Source of the DNA: Echinococcus granulosus
Lineage: Eukaryota > Platyhelminthes > Cestoda > Cyclophyllidea > Taeniidae
Direction of reading: 5' to 3'
DNA: 64,000 bases
NCBI RefSeq assembly: GCF_000524195.1
Contig: NW_020170517.1
Span: forward strand, 71,360 to 135,359
Made by a program: the position numbers and the translations under genes. Positions 1 to 11,800 of this stretch are shown one piece after another. The notes beneath the pieces are model-generated. The model saw only the letters and a list, made by a program, of their open reading frames with translations. It was not told the DNA's origin and did not search any database. Position 1 is the stretch's first letter. Every line of letters begins with the position of its first letter.

Positions 1-60
1 GTTTTTGTAGCAGGTTCCTGATTTAAGTGTTAACATTTTGTATATTTGTGAAACTTTTAG
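1..60 (+). other. Intron end upstream of the first visible STIL exon
   Basis: No coding sequence is seen here. The stretch ends in a pyrimidine-rich acceptor (cttttag at 54-60) directly before the first STIL exon. Earlier STIL exons, including the start codon, must lie to the left of the window. Confidence 0.6.
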
Positions 61-3000
61 CTGCTTCGCGGACAGCAAACTAGCATAATTTCCGTCGACA
101 CCTTTTCAAGGCGCGTCAAAGACTTGTGGAACGGAATTTCCTGTCAAAATGGCTCTTCATTTCGTTTCTCGGATTTTATTTTCCTCTGGTCAATAGTCGA
201 ATTTAATTCCAAAACTGACACAAAATTGGAAGTCTCCTGGATCACTTTCAACTCAATCGCTCCCAACATATCTCCTGGACTGCAGAAAATCAAGAGTTAT
301 TCTTTTGATAGCGATTGCTTCCGCCACTGCATACAAACAGATGCCGCAAGGTCAAAGTTTCAGCACTTTCAGCGTCTTGATTTTGGTGGTACACATCAGG
401 ATTTTCGCTTCGGGTGAGTCTCTCTTAGGGAAGCTCTATTGTCGAAGGTTGGGAAGAGATAAATACTTACTCGAATGTTCTTCAGATTCTTTTTACTGGA
501 TCCCTCAGGTTGTCTTGTACCGTATTTGGACGGTGAAAGAGTTATTCAAACCACTCCACCTGCTGGCGTGTACGTGATTTTGACGTGTGAGACACTTAAA
601 ATCGCGCTGGATGATTAAAATTTGATGAATTTTTGCCCTCTCTCTAGGTGGTGTACAGGAGTACTGGACGAGGAGCAAAGCACTGCCACTACACCCACCA
701 CCTTCCACACTTGGTTGTCTATGCTGCGTTATGCATTTGCACCTAGGGGTCAGCGTGCTTTCTGTACATCGCCTGTGTTGGCTGTGCACAGTAATGTGAG
801 CAACAGCATCTCTTTCTACTCCATCCGCAGTGACAACAGTGTGAAGACTCTTCACTCTCCCTGTATTGAATTTACACCACCTACCTCCGGGTCTGCGGAT
901 TACACCTATGCCAGCAGGGTGTGCGAATTTTAAGTAATTGTTCTCTGCTCCATAATCGAATGAACTTCTAATTTTGGCTTTCGTAGTGTTTGCGCATTCT
1001 ACTGTTAGCGTTTTTGTCGCCATCAAAATGTGTATGGTTTTTTTATGGAACGTCCCTAGCTTCAACAATGCCAGTTCGTTTCTTTGCTCAATACATTAGT
1101 ACAGGGATTTCAGTAGAGGTGTAATTGGTACATCGTTCTGCTGAACTTGTCACTGTACGTAGGTTGTATTTACTTTACCGATTTCCCAAATCCGTCTTCT
1201 TTTTACTATTAGTCTCGTAGATGCACCTAGGGCAGTTTTTTTTGTAGAAAAAATCGGTTTTTTGTTTTATGAAATTCTAGAAGAAATAATCAGAATAGAT
1301 GACATCAAGACCCAAATCTGATAGTTCTACGTTTTCTTCGCCATTTGTTGCTATCAGATAACGCTACACGTAGACATGCTTGGCCTACTTGTAATGGATG
1401 AACCCACGTAGTTAGCACCACTATTACAACTTCGGTCCTGAGAATTTTTTGCTTGCTCACACTATTATTCTTAGTGGATTTATCATGAGCAGATAATCCT
1501 GTTTGGAAACTATATTCACATTAATAATAGTACTACGTAGAGCACTTCATAAGTCGAGCTATGAATGCATTTTAGTTGAAATGGCTAAATAAAATATAAA
1601 AAAATAATGCTTATAGATATGTGTCTATAAGTGAAATCCCTCCTACTAGCAAAGTTACCCGAATAAGTGCTTTTAATGACTTCTTAATCATTTACTAAAG
1701 TTTTGTATTGTTTTATTCAGATACTGAAAACGAAAGTTACATCTAACTTTGAGAGTACAGACTCGTTTAAAGGCATCTTCTTGGATATTTATTGGAGTTG
1801 AGCTATTTAATAAGGTTTTGTTAAGTTTTAAATAAGATGTATCCACAGAAAGCATGACCAGCAAACCATTGTTTATGCACCTAACAGAGAGGTCTATGCT
1901 TTTAGCTAGGATTTCATATGTACAAGCTTCGGGAAGGTATAGTGGGAAATGTGGAGGTCCATTGATGACAAGAAATTTACTCAAAAGCCACGGGAGCCAG
2001 TATTGTATTCTAAACCGAATCAGCTGTTTTTTGGAAAAGCCAAAATTCTTGTTCTTCCTGTACGCTGTCTAAAATGAATTAACTTTTCCTCTCTCACCAC
2101 TGAGTAACTTTGCCTCCTTCTTTCCTCTTTCTTAAAGCTTAATTTCCACATGTTTACTGGTTTCGAAGACGTCAAATCGCGCTCCTCACGAGTCTCCTCA
2201 CAGCGTGTAGTCGTCCACCTGACCAATCTCAGTCCCGTCCGCCTCCCTAATGAGACGGCTCTCGCGGACTACGGCAAAATGCTTGAAGCTGTGGCTCGCC
2301 TGGCTACTAACCTCGACTGTCAGGTGATACGGGGACCCTCTGCTGCACTGGAGACCGCTTCAGCTAGTAAGAAGTCATCTTCCATTCAGTCGAAGCCGAA
2401 TGGCAGATCTGTGTAAGTTTCTTCGCTAGATGAGTTTGAAAGCTAGCTTCCTTCGATTCGACGGTTCGAGATTTTTGAAAATTCAGTCATTTTGGCCTAG
2501 AAAATTGTGGATTCGTTCAATTATAAAGTTAAAGTTGGATCGTCATGTTTAAAAAGTCTTGGCAGTACTTTATCCCTGACAGCCTGCCACTCTCCAGGTT
2601 GTAATGGTGATCTCCTTTTTATAATCTCCAGAACATTATCACTCCCCTCATAACTTCTAAGCAATTTTTACAACTCACATTCCCCTCCCCATTGATTAGA
2701 AATTCATTTATGCAACTTAAAACTGTCATAAGTCAGAGTCACATAGATCCAACACTTTCACTCAACCATTTTGCACCCCGTTTCGTTTTTTTCGAGAGAA
2801 AATTCCACAACTCCTTACTCCTCATGATTGTGACAATAATCGATTAGACGCCCAGAGTGATCTACTAACGCTATAGGAGTCAACAGTTAACTTTTCAGTC
2901 TATTTAACTTGTGACTCTAAAAGAGGAAGTTTTGTCTTTTCACCGAACGCACTTGCAGTTGAAGACAAATTTGTGCCTCCGCTACGTCTTTTGGCCAGGA

Positions 3001-6000
3001 TATCCAATGTGTGACGAAACGCTGTTCCTCCTTCAGATATAATACACTCTTAACTTTTACTGTCACCTCCATCTGAGGTGAGTGTGACTCTGAACGTTCC
3101 TCGGTAGGCGTCGTTTTGGAGAATAATGAGCACATGATGATTGAAAAACTAGTCGGTAGCAATTTTACCTTTTTACATCTTCAAACCCATCATCGTCAGC
3201 GTTGCTTTCCCTTGAAGAATCATCAGATTTATCCCAAAGGGGTTAGAGGGAGTCTCCATTCTCCCTCCATATAGGGCTTTAGTTAACCCTAGCTAAACAC
3301 GAATCGTAAATGTTTATTTATTTTAATGGATTGCAGCTAGACTATAATCGAGGGCAGTGTTACCAGAAATGGATTAGGAAGTAACACAGTAGAAATAGAG
3401 TGCTTTTTATCGGGACAAAAACCACCACGTGAAATTGGTTTGTTTCTGCAATTTACCCACTCATTTGCGTCATTCAAATTTTTTCCCTATCATATACTAG
3501 ACCTGAGAAATAAAGTGCTCAATTTCACCTCAATGTTAATGAGCTGCAATTGATTCAACTTTTTTGGCATCAATTTGTTCCATTTTGTTAGGTCTCATTG
3601 AACTTCGATAATCCACTGCAAAACTGTAACAACACAAGGACGTGTGTCATTTTGGGAATCAGTAGTTTAATATCCACAGGACAACACTGCTGCTAGTTTT
3701 TTGCACAATCATCTAATGATCCGCACTGATGGTTCTTGCAGCAAGCGCTCCGTCAAATTCCACCTACCAAGCTCCAAGGACATCACTCCTCCGTTTCCCC
3801 ACCCATCTGCGATGATCGGTTTCGAGGTGCCTGAAGCCTCCATGCTGCTGGAAGAGGGTGTCGTCGCTGTCTCTACACCCGCCTACAGCCCCTACCGCTA
3901 CTTCCCCTCACCTCCTCCCCCTTTCTCCCCACTACCACCACCACCACCACCACTCCCTCAGTGCCATCATCCACAAGTGTCTCCCGCTTGTTGCCATCTC
4001 CAGTCAAACAACAACAATGAATCACCGGTAGCTCACGAGGAAATATCGAGATTGGAGGCGCTGATAGAGCGTCTTCTTGCGGGACAACAGCCCCGCCAGA
4101 CACCGACAACAACAATGATGGAGAAGACAACAGTTGGAACCAACACATCGATCTCGCGCGAAGTGTGCAGCGTGGCGGTCAACACCAGTGCAGTCTGGTC
4201 TACAGCTGCTGACATTGGACTAATGCCTGCGACATCGCTGTCGTCGGCACCTACACCGTTGCCGCCGACGCCTTGCCAAACGGTGGAATCGGTGGGGGTT
4301 CAGTGTGAGCCGGGTAAGTGAACTCTCTGTGCATGGCTCAGGATACATTCCTAATGTGATCCGTTTTTGATGACGAGTGGTCACTTATTCAATGACCTTT
4401 CGTTTTTTATGAACTCTGCCTCACGGTCTGGTATTTTCAGGCTTCCAAGAGTGGAAATATCTTGCTACCTTGCTTTTTTGTTTCGTTTTTTGATATGTCA
4501 AGCAAACCCGGTCTGGGATTTTACTTAATATTCTCTGTCCTACCAGGGTCAGTATTGTCTCAATGAGGCGTTCATTACTGTAGCTCACTGTGAACTGGCA
4601 AATAACTATTCCTCTCATTTTCGTCGATGCAAAACTCTTTTATGTGCTCCGATTTGTTCTACCATGAAGGAAGTGAATTTCTACCGAAGTTGTGTCTTTT
4701 AAATGCAGACAACACTGTTGGCAAACTATATTGATGTCAAATTTTCAAAATATGTTTTCTATCCAAGATTTTATGACTCGTTTTAATGACTTAAAGTGGT
4801 ATCTTCTTAATTATGAAGAAATTTCAAGTAAATGGCACATATGCTTTGTTTGGACCTCCCGTACGCCATATTTACTTCTAGACATTTACTTTTTGAATGT
4901 TAATCCTCATCATGGGAATTCTACTTAGAGCCCTGCTTGTGTGCAGGGATTATTACTGCCCATGTGAGGAATTCGGGGGCAACACTTGTTTTTGATAGGA
5001 ATTTGCCCTTTCTAATATGTTAACTTTTAGTTCTATCTTACTTAAGATCATAAAACAATTACTTAATAGTACCGTCACTTCTACCCTCCATGTTTATTTC
5101 CAACTCAAAGGTATGGTAAAATGGTAAACATAAAGTTATTCGGATTTCGTTCTTTTAAAATAGCTTATTCAACATTTTACGAATACCACCACGTTCGGAA
5201 ACCGAATTTCAGGCAGTTTTAGCTGCATATTTTTTTCATGACAATTTCACAGTCCAGAAATGTCTGCCTCAACCTCAAGGCGTCTGCCCGTTTCTGGGTG
5301 AGGTTAACCAATCACTTGAATTCCTATCATCTCCTCAGCCACCTTTACCTCAGCCTCCAATCCTTCAACAGTCTCTGGAGTCTGTTCTCTCTCTTGACGC
5401 TGGCTTCCCTGATAAACCATTGACTCCGTTGGAACTCCCTTCACACCAGGTATCACCTTGCTAACAGTATCTGACTAGAGTGAGCGCACCGAAATATAAC
5501 GGTATGCTTGGTTCCTATTTATATTTCGGTACTTTGCTCGCTACACTTTGCTGAGTCGTTAGGTTGGCTATAGGCACGGACGAAGCGGAGGTGCAGACTA
5601 CAAAGGCTGGACATCCTGCGTAATTTATTAAAGTTGAACCAACTATTACTATTACAACACCTTATTGCTAGGGCAACCAGTCACCAAAGTCATTCCGAAT
5701 CATTGTTAAAATTGAAATCACGGTGGATGCTCTATCATGGTTACCTTGGTGAATACTCTTTTGAAGTTTTACCACTTCTTGTTTTGGGAATACTTTTCAG
5801 AACCCCTGTGAGGAAAACAACATCGGTGACCCTAGCTATAGTCGACTCCTGGTAAGCAAAATGCTCTGTTTTTTAATGCTCCATTGCCACATATTCCGGC
5901 TTGCAATCAGAGGGTTCAAATAAACATCTGAATGTTAACTGTTGGTTCCACACCCACCCGAAAAATTCAATTTTGTTCCATATTTCGCGCGAAATTCGAA

Positions 6001-7979
6001 GTAAACGGTGCAATTGTCTCTCAATACTATGCCATTAGTTAATAAATAAATATTGGTATTTCTTGGGACCCGCACACATGTCTTTGGACCTTTGTGAAGT
6101 GTCCAAATAGTGTTTTTAGTTGTTTATAGCATATAAGCTTGTTTTGATCAAATACTCACTTTAATCAAACACCGGTTTTGGTACCAAATGTCATAATGAC
6201 AATCTGGAGCCCGGGGTGAGGAAGGGGCGGAAAAGTGAAAGCTTAAATACATCCATCAAAACGAATTAAAATTGGAACAACCTTCACATTTCCCCTCAAA
6301 CTTCCCTGACATCAAGTTCTCGTCAGTTTTATTAACGTTGTGACCTGCGTAGATGAATCACCCGCAAGAAAAATGGGACCTTGTGTCTGTACCTACTTAG
6401 GAATTGGAAGATGTTTCGAAACAAGAGCAGGCGCAATAATCCACTGACGTGTCTAAGAATGTGTCGTAATTTGCAGATGCCCGTTCTGGGAAATCTGTAG
6501 ACACCTGTGTGTCTGTAAGCCATGACGCACAGCCATAATGTTTTGTTTCCTTCGTTTTATATTTGTAGCGCCTTTCTCCATTTTTATCGTGGTACCAAGT
6601 GTCGTCCAGTTTGCTTTTTTCTATAATTACACCATGCAAGGAAATCAGAGCGGAGCGTAGTGAGCTTGTTAACATCTTTTTTGCGGTGTCACTTTGTTGG
6701 TCAATGCTTAAAGGCTGGCATTCAACAAGTGCTTCGGTCGGCGCCACATATGCGCAAGACCGTATCGGTGCCGAAGGAGTTGTCCCTGGTTGCGGTGGAT
6801 GCGGCAGCGACGCCTCCGCGTTTGCCCTCCAATTCCGCTGCCCAGGTTACAGAGTGGCCGAGCCTAACGGACGCCGACGCCGATTCAGACGAGGCACAGC
6901 ATCGGCGCCGCTGCGAAGAGGAAGTAGCTGCGCGATTTGACTTCTCGCATTCCCTTCTGCCCCTCAAAACTGATGTTCCGTCTCGTGGCGGGCCGTAAGT
7001 TAGTCCAAGACGTTCCGTGTCTTGTGTTTAACTGTGGATTGAGTTTTGTTTTTTCTGAAATGGGCAATAAATTTGGTTTATTGCGACTGTCTAGATCAGC
7101 CATTTAAATTAATTTCACCAAGATTTAGGTTGTAAATTTATTACTACTTGAATCAAATTGATGTTAGTAGTATCTATTACTCTCTACATTTACAATTCTG
7201 GTTTGTTGGAGTCAAATACCTGCACATAGATTGCCACTACCCGCCTCCTTTCCAATGTGCATTTGGTTAATCTGATGTAACTTGTACTCAACTTCTTAAC
7301 CGCAAGAGTCAAACCCGTCAGGAGGAGGTAGGCTATTCTACCGATTTGACCTGCTACTGACAGTTGCCTTGACCGCTACCAACTTCCTTTTAGAGAAAAG
7401 AGCACTCCCCGACCAGGCCAATCCGAGGCTAGTTTCCCCATCACCCACACCAGTTTCACCTTTGCCTCAAATCTGTCGCCTTCCTCCCCACCACCACCAC
7501 TACGAAGTTACAGCCGCCATAATCTCAAATCCACCGACGAGAGTGCCATTCTGATGGGTCTGGCTCGTAAGTACCTCTCACCTTCCATAATTGCACAGCT
7601 AGCACCCTCGACTGCGTCCACTACAGTAATATCACCAGAGGTCAGTTGTTATGGCACAGACTTTAGTCTGGCGACGCAGCGCTACCTAAAGGAGCACGGA
7701 TTGCTGTCCACGGGGGGATGTGAGGTCACGCAGGTGTCGGAGGAAAGATGTGGCTGGCGAGGGAGAACCTACCACACCAAGGTCTCCAACATTCCCCGAC
7801 TAACAGTGATGGAGGTGGGTGAAGCAACGGGAACCCAGGAAAGCTACTTGCCATGTTCGCGTGTCTTTTCCAGCATAGCTGGCGACATGCAGGCTGCGGA
7901 AGAGACAGAGGAGGATCTGAACTTCGACGCACCCGTTCTTGATCTGGAGCACTTGAGAACGTTGCCGAAGCTATTGTAA
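61..7979 (+). CDS. STIL: STIL-like centriole duplication protein (SAS-5/Ana2 family), 5'-partial
   Basis: STIL/Ana2/SAS-5 proteins are recruited and phosphorylated by PLK4 and bring SAS-6 to the site of procentriole assembly. Exons with matching phases: 61-413, 486-569, 648-918, 2138-2412, 3742-4313, 5253-5449, 5802-5852, 6714-6994 and 7394-7979. They give 889 residues plus a TAA stop; human STIL has about 1,290, so the start is off the window. Support, in order: an N-terminal domain with AGVWCTGV and WLSMLRYAF matching human VGIWLSG and WACCLRYIF; a proline-rich stretch (about residues 375-400); a short coiled coil EEISRLEALIERLLAGQQ (about 425-445) at the place of the PLK4-binding coiled coil; VCSVAVNTSAVW (about 467-480) matching human VSIAVSTGASLF; a STAN motif; and the C-terminus LRTLPKLL against human LRQLPKLF. 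The 51-base exon at 5802 and the phase-0 acceptor at 6713 are the least certain joins. Overall similarity is low and confined to these islands. Confidence 0.84.
7554..7711 (+). other. STIL: STAN motif region of the STIL-like protein
   Basis: This part of the last STIL exon (about residues 748-800) carries ARKYLSPSIIAQL, matching human ALKYLNENQLSQL, then VISPEVSCYGTDFSLATQRY and LKEHGLLS, matching human LISPNNMSFATKKY and MKRYGLLQ. In STIL and Ana2 the STAN motif binds SAS-6 once PLK4 has phosphorylated serines in it. The fly name comes from STil/ANa2. Serines at the start of the motif are present here (ISPE, DFSLAT). Which of them is phosphorylated is inference. Confidence 0.8.
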
Positions 7980-8041
7980 TACGGTGGGTGTTGTATGTGT
8001 GTGCCAATTTGTTATTGTGTAATCTGCGCGGTGCTAGTAGT

Positions 8042-8047
8042 AATAAA
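8042..8047 (+). terminator. Polyadenylation signal AATAAA of STIL
   Basis: A canonical AATAAA hexamer lies 63 bases after the STIL stop codon and is followed by T/G-rich sequence, as expected for a 3' end cleavage site. It is the only canonical hexamer I could tie to a gene end in this window. None was recognised close after the phospholipase or dynein stops. Confidence 0.7.
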
Positions 8048-8119
8048 GCCTTTTGTACGAATGTGTCTTGCTTTCGCTGGAAATGGTTAAATTGCTCACG
8101 TATTTACAGTAAATGGGAT

Positions 8120-8132
8120 GGGGGGGGGGGGG
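8120..8132. repeat. G13 homopolymer
   Basis: Thirteen consecutive G lie about 75 bases past the STIL polyadenylation signal, in the intergenic space before the phospholipase gene. It is a simple homopolymer. Its length may be unreliable in the assembly. Confidence 0.9.
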
Positions 8133-8792
8133 TCGGATGACTTAGTCTCGTCCAGGGGGGCAAGTGCCGGATTCTGTGTTCACTCATGTCGGTGCATCTG
8201 CCTTTCGAGAACGTTGCACTAATCGTAAGGTCAATTATAGGAGAGCGTTAACTTTGGGACTTGTAGTTAACGCTAAAATGCTTAACTAGGTAATTGTTTT
8301 GGGGTTTGAGGCACTTAGACCTCCTTATTTCAGTGAGTTTATGTTCGGGAAGCATTATTAGACATAGCTACAAGAGAGCCCTTGTTAAGACAGGTGAAAG
8401 GACCCTCCAAATTCTGCGATGTTCAGAGGTTTACAAATACAATTTTCGAGTACTTCTACCCTGGGTTTATTCCTTCGTACTTATCATTAATGAAAGCAAA
8501 TGCATTTTTGAGATTATTCATTATTTAGGCACCTTGGATTTTGATCAAAAGCATTTTAGATTTCACTACATTTATCAACTATGACACCACAAGGCCACAT
8601 TGCTTTAAGCGGGCGTTTTGGGTATTCGTCCGCTCAAGTTGCGGTTGGAGGTTCAGAATTTGGGGTTGTGGTTTTTTCAAGACTACATAGTTTTGGATGT
8701 TTACGTAGAGTTTATATGCAGCTGAGTCTTGAGATCATCACTGTTTATTTTACAACCTTTAGCCATGGAGCAAATGGACTAATCTAACTTAT

Positions 8793-8804
8793 TTGGTTTT
8801 TCAG
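8793..8804 (+). promoter_or_regulatory. Splice-acceptor-like site 34 bases before the phospholipase start codon
   Basis: A strong pyrimidine tract ending in AG (ttggtttttcag, AG at 8803-8804) lies just upstream of ATG 8839. It could be the acceptor of a 5' UTR intron or a spliced-leader trans-splicing site. The frame from the acceptor to the ATG has no stop, so an upstream coding exon cannot be fully excluded. A good signal peptide at the ATG argues for the ATG as the start. Confidence 0.5.
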
Positions 8805-8838
8805 TTTAGCCCCAGGCGGTTTCTTCGTCGGCCTAACC

Positions 8839-11800
8839 ATGTTATTTCCAAGGTTTTTGCTCCTACTGACCGTGGTGTTTGGCACCTCTTACTCCTATCT
8901 AATTCCTATGAATGCCTTGAAGTGGTGGATCAAGTCCAAACTCCCACACCCTCTGATCATGATACCCGGTGACGGCGGTTCGCAGGCTTATGCCCAATTT
9001 AGGGATCACATTTCCGATCCATTTCAAATTTGGATTGATTTGCGGTACCTCATTTCACCTAGAACTTTCAGCGATTACTTCAAGTACATTGCTACCTTAC
9101 TGACTTTAATATTGGTGGTTGGGCATACGCTCTATTGTTGTTGATTCGCAGGCTCAAGTATAACAATGAGACAAGGCGAACAGAGGAGAATGACAAGGCA
9201 ATAATCACTTTTCCAGGTTGGGGCGAGACCTGGTCAGTAGACAACCTGGATTCTCGCCCACACTCAGTGACTAAGTACTTCCAAGACCTGACCACAGCCT
9301 TCACACAAAATCCCTACTACGTCCCCAACTCCACTATCCGTGGAGCTCCCTTCGATTTCCGCAGGGCGCCCAGTACGTTTTTGGCTTCATTCCCTTAGTC
9401 AAAATGCTCGAATGTAAGGGTTTTTTGTCCACCACAATAGACGAGAATGAGGATTTCAACCCGAAGTTAAAGCATCTGGTGGAAGAAACTTTTCACAATG
9501 GGAAGGATCAGCGTGTTGTTTTGCTGGGTCACAGCATGGGCGCGCTGTACGCATTGAGCTTTCTGAAGAATCAAAGTGACGCCTGGAAGCGCCAGTATAT
9601 CAAGGCATTTGTAGCCGTCAGTGCACCTCTGGGAGGCTCCATCAAGGCATTAAAAATGGAAGCTAGCGGTAAGTTTGTTTATCTACGTCGGCCACCCAAG
9701 CTGGCGATGTTCCATTCGCTTCCCTTGAATTTGGTGATCAAAGCCAAAGCTGGTTGCTAGTGCCTACTCCCATTCGCTATTTTATTATCCATCTGTGTTT
9801 CTTCGATCCTTTTAGTAGTTTGCATTGCAGATCGATTTGCAAATAGCCAAAGCACTGAACAATCAGTTCATTATCATCAGTCGTATATTGCTTCTTATCA
9901 AGTTAAGCTACATTTGTGGCATTGGATTACTTTCGTATTTTTAGCAGTTCCGTCTGTTTTTAATCTGCACTTGAAGTTGAATCAAGAATAGATTATTTCG
10001 TCCCTTATTAAATATGAAACAGTGTCGTTGGGATTCGTTTCTTCTAAAGGGTTCATTGATTCACCCTCTGTGTTAGATACTGAATCAGGATTGATTTGAT
10101 TGGTAGCAGGAATATTGGTATGGGTGCTGATGTGTGCTTTCATCCGCGAGTTACTAATAGTTTTGGGCCTTAATAACTGCTCTGACGCTATTAATAGTCT
10201 CCGTTAATGTTTCCGTGTAGCAGTGTCTACAGCGCTTCTGGACAACAATCGTATTCATTGTCCAGTGATGAGTCCGTCAATCATTCTTTCGTTTTTGTTT
10301 ATTTTAACTGTCGATGTGGTCTGATCTGCAGTACGAGACCCTTTTTGTCCCATAATTTAAAGCACTTGTAAAGGCGATCTTTAATCGTTTCACCTAGATG
10401 GAATCCAGGTTTGTTGAACTTACTTCAGGCACACTTTACATAGGTATCATTGTTGATACTGTTTGGACATACGGTTGAGACAGGTGGAGACAAAGCACTA
10501 AGCTTAAACGATCAAGTTTTTTAAGAATAGGTCCCGAGAAATCTGGAAGTGTCATATAGGTACGTTAAGGCTAGGTAAATTTGGCTAATCGGAATAATAA
10601 AAGCGCTAAATGGTCACCGCTGAAATGACTCACGGACTGTCGGCAGATGCTGATCAGGTTTCCTCTTGATGAAGTCATCCCATATGATCACTGTATTATA
10701 CATGGGAAGTAAAGCATTATCAGTTTCCAGGCTTGCTAGTTGATTGCATGTTTCGTGCTTGGATTGTTGGAAAATGCGTGACAATGTATTCAGTGAGAAT
10801 GTTTTGCCCTTTCTTCAAATTCCGTAATTTATTACGTTTGATTGTACGGAATCCACCGCTTAGCTAATGCTGATATGCATTACTTCGCAATTTGATTGAA
10901 ACCGCCTGATCGTCGTGACCCTGTTGTGGATGCGCATGCACAAACATAGTGCTGATGTAGGTGAACTTTTTTTAATCCACCTATCTTAGAGCCATTGAAC
11001 TCGAGCGGTTTATTGCGTCACCGCCAATTGCGCAACTATTTGTATAAACCTCGACTGTGACATGCCTGTTCATGCTTCGAAAATTTTGGGTTTCTCGACT
11101 TGATTGACCTGTGAAATCTCAACTGATTGATTGTGAGATGTCCCATTTCAGTGGATTGATAATTTTGCTCTAACCCGTGATTCTGAGCGACCGATTGCAC
11201 CAAGGACAATCTCTTCTCGTTTAACTCGTGGTTGTTTGATGTACTTTTCCATCACCCATCGAAACGGGTTACTCGATTAGCCCGTGAAATCCTGATTGAC
11301 CAAGCACGAGGTATCCTGTTTCATTGAAAGATTCGTGTTAAACCCAGTGCCACTGATGCTCCATGTTGATCGTTTAGACTTGTGTCTTTACGCAACTGGC
11401 TGCGTTAACAAAGGCAATCCAATGAACCCTTTTTTTACCTTCATTTCACCATGTCACTTGGACTCACTGGACCTGAGATTTTGCGCATTTACATCAGCGA
11501 TGATGACTTGTCCTTGAAACGTTTGTCGATGGCGAGTTAAGCTAGCCTTTCAAATGCCGATTAATTGAGCGTGGAACGTCCGCTTACCTTCGATGATTGG
11601 TCTGGAACTGTTTAAAATTCAGTTTTAATTGAAGGCCACTACCTGCGATTAATTCGCGATGCAATGAACAAGTTGAAATCCCTTTTCTTTCGACCGTGGG
11701 TTAAGTTGTTGAATGGACCATTGCAACATCACAGACTACTGGAAATATCGACGAGCGACGCGAAATCAGTTCGAAAAGATGTTTTGATCGGTAAATTGAG

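Larger units (their letters stand above)
7980..8838. other. Intergenic region between STIL and the phospholipase gene
   Basis: This holds the STIL 3' UTR with its AATAAA, the G13 tract, and presumably the promoter and 5' UTR of the phospholipase gene. Open frames in 8294-8787 look random: low complexity, no recognisable family and no splice structure. No promoter element could be named with confidence. Confidence 0.6.

Noticed and set aside
505..1068. 187-codon open frame on the minus strand
   Set aside because: It lies antisense to three STIL exons whose + strand phases, splice sites and family match are consistent. The minus frame has no recognisable content.
5634..5855. Possible STIL exon starting LNQLLLLQHL
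   Set aside because: The alternative 51-base exon 5802-5852 (ending DPSYSRLL) is in phase with both neighbours and fits human IYQDLLGQVNHLL once joined to AGIQQVL.
7369..7554. Histidine- and proline-rich open frame (PPHHHHYE)
   Set aside because: It is an out-of-frame reading of the last STIL exon, whose correct frame carries the STAN motif.
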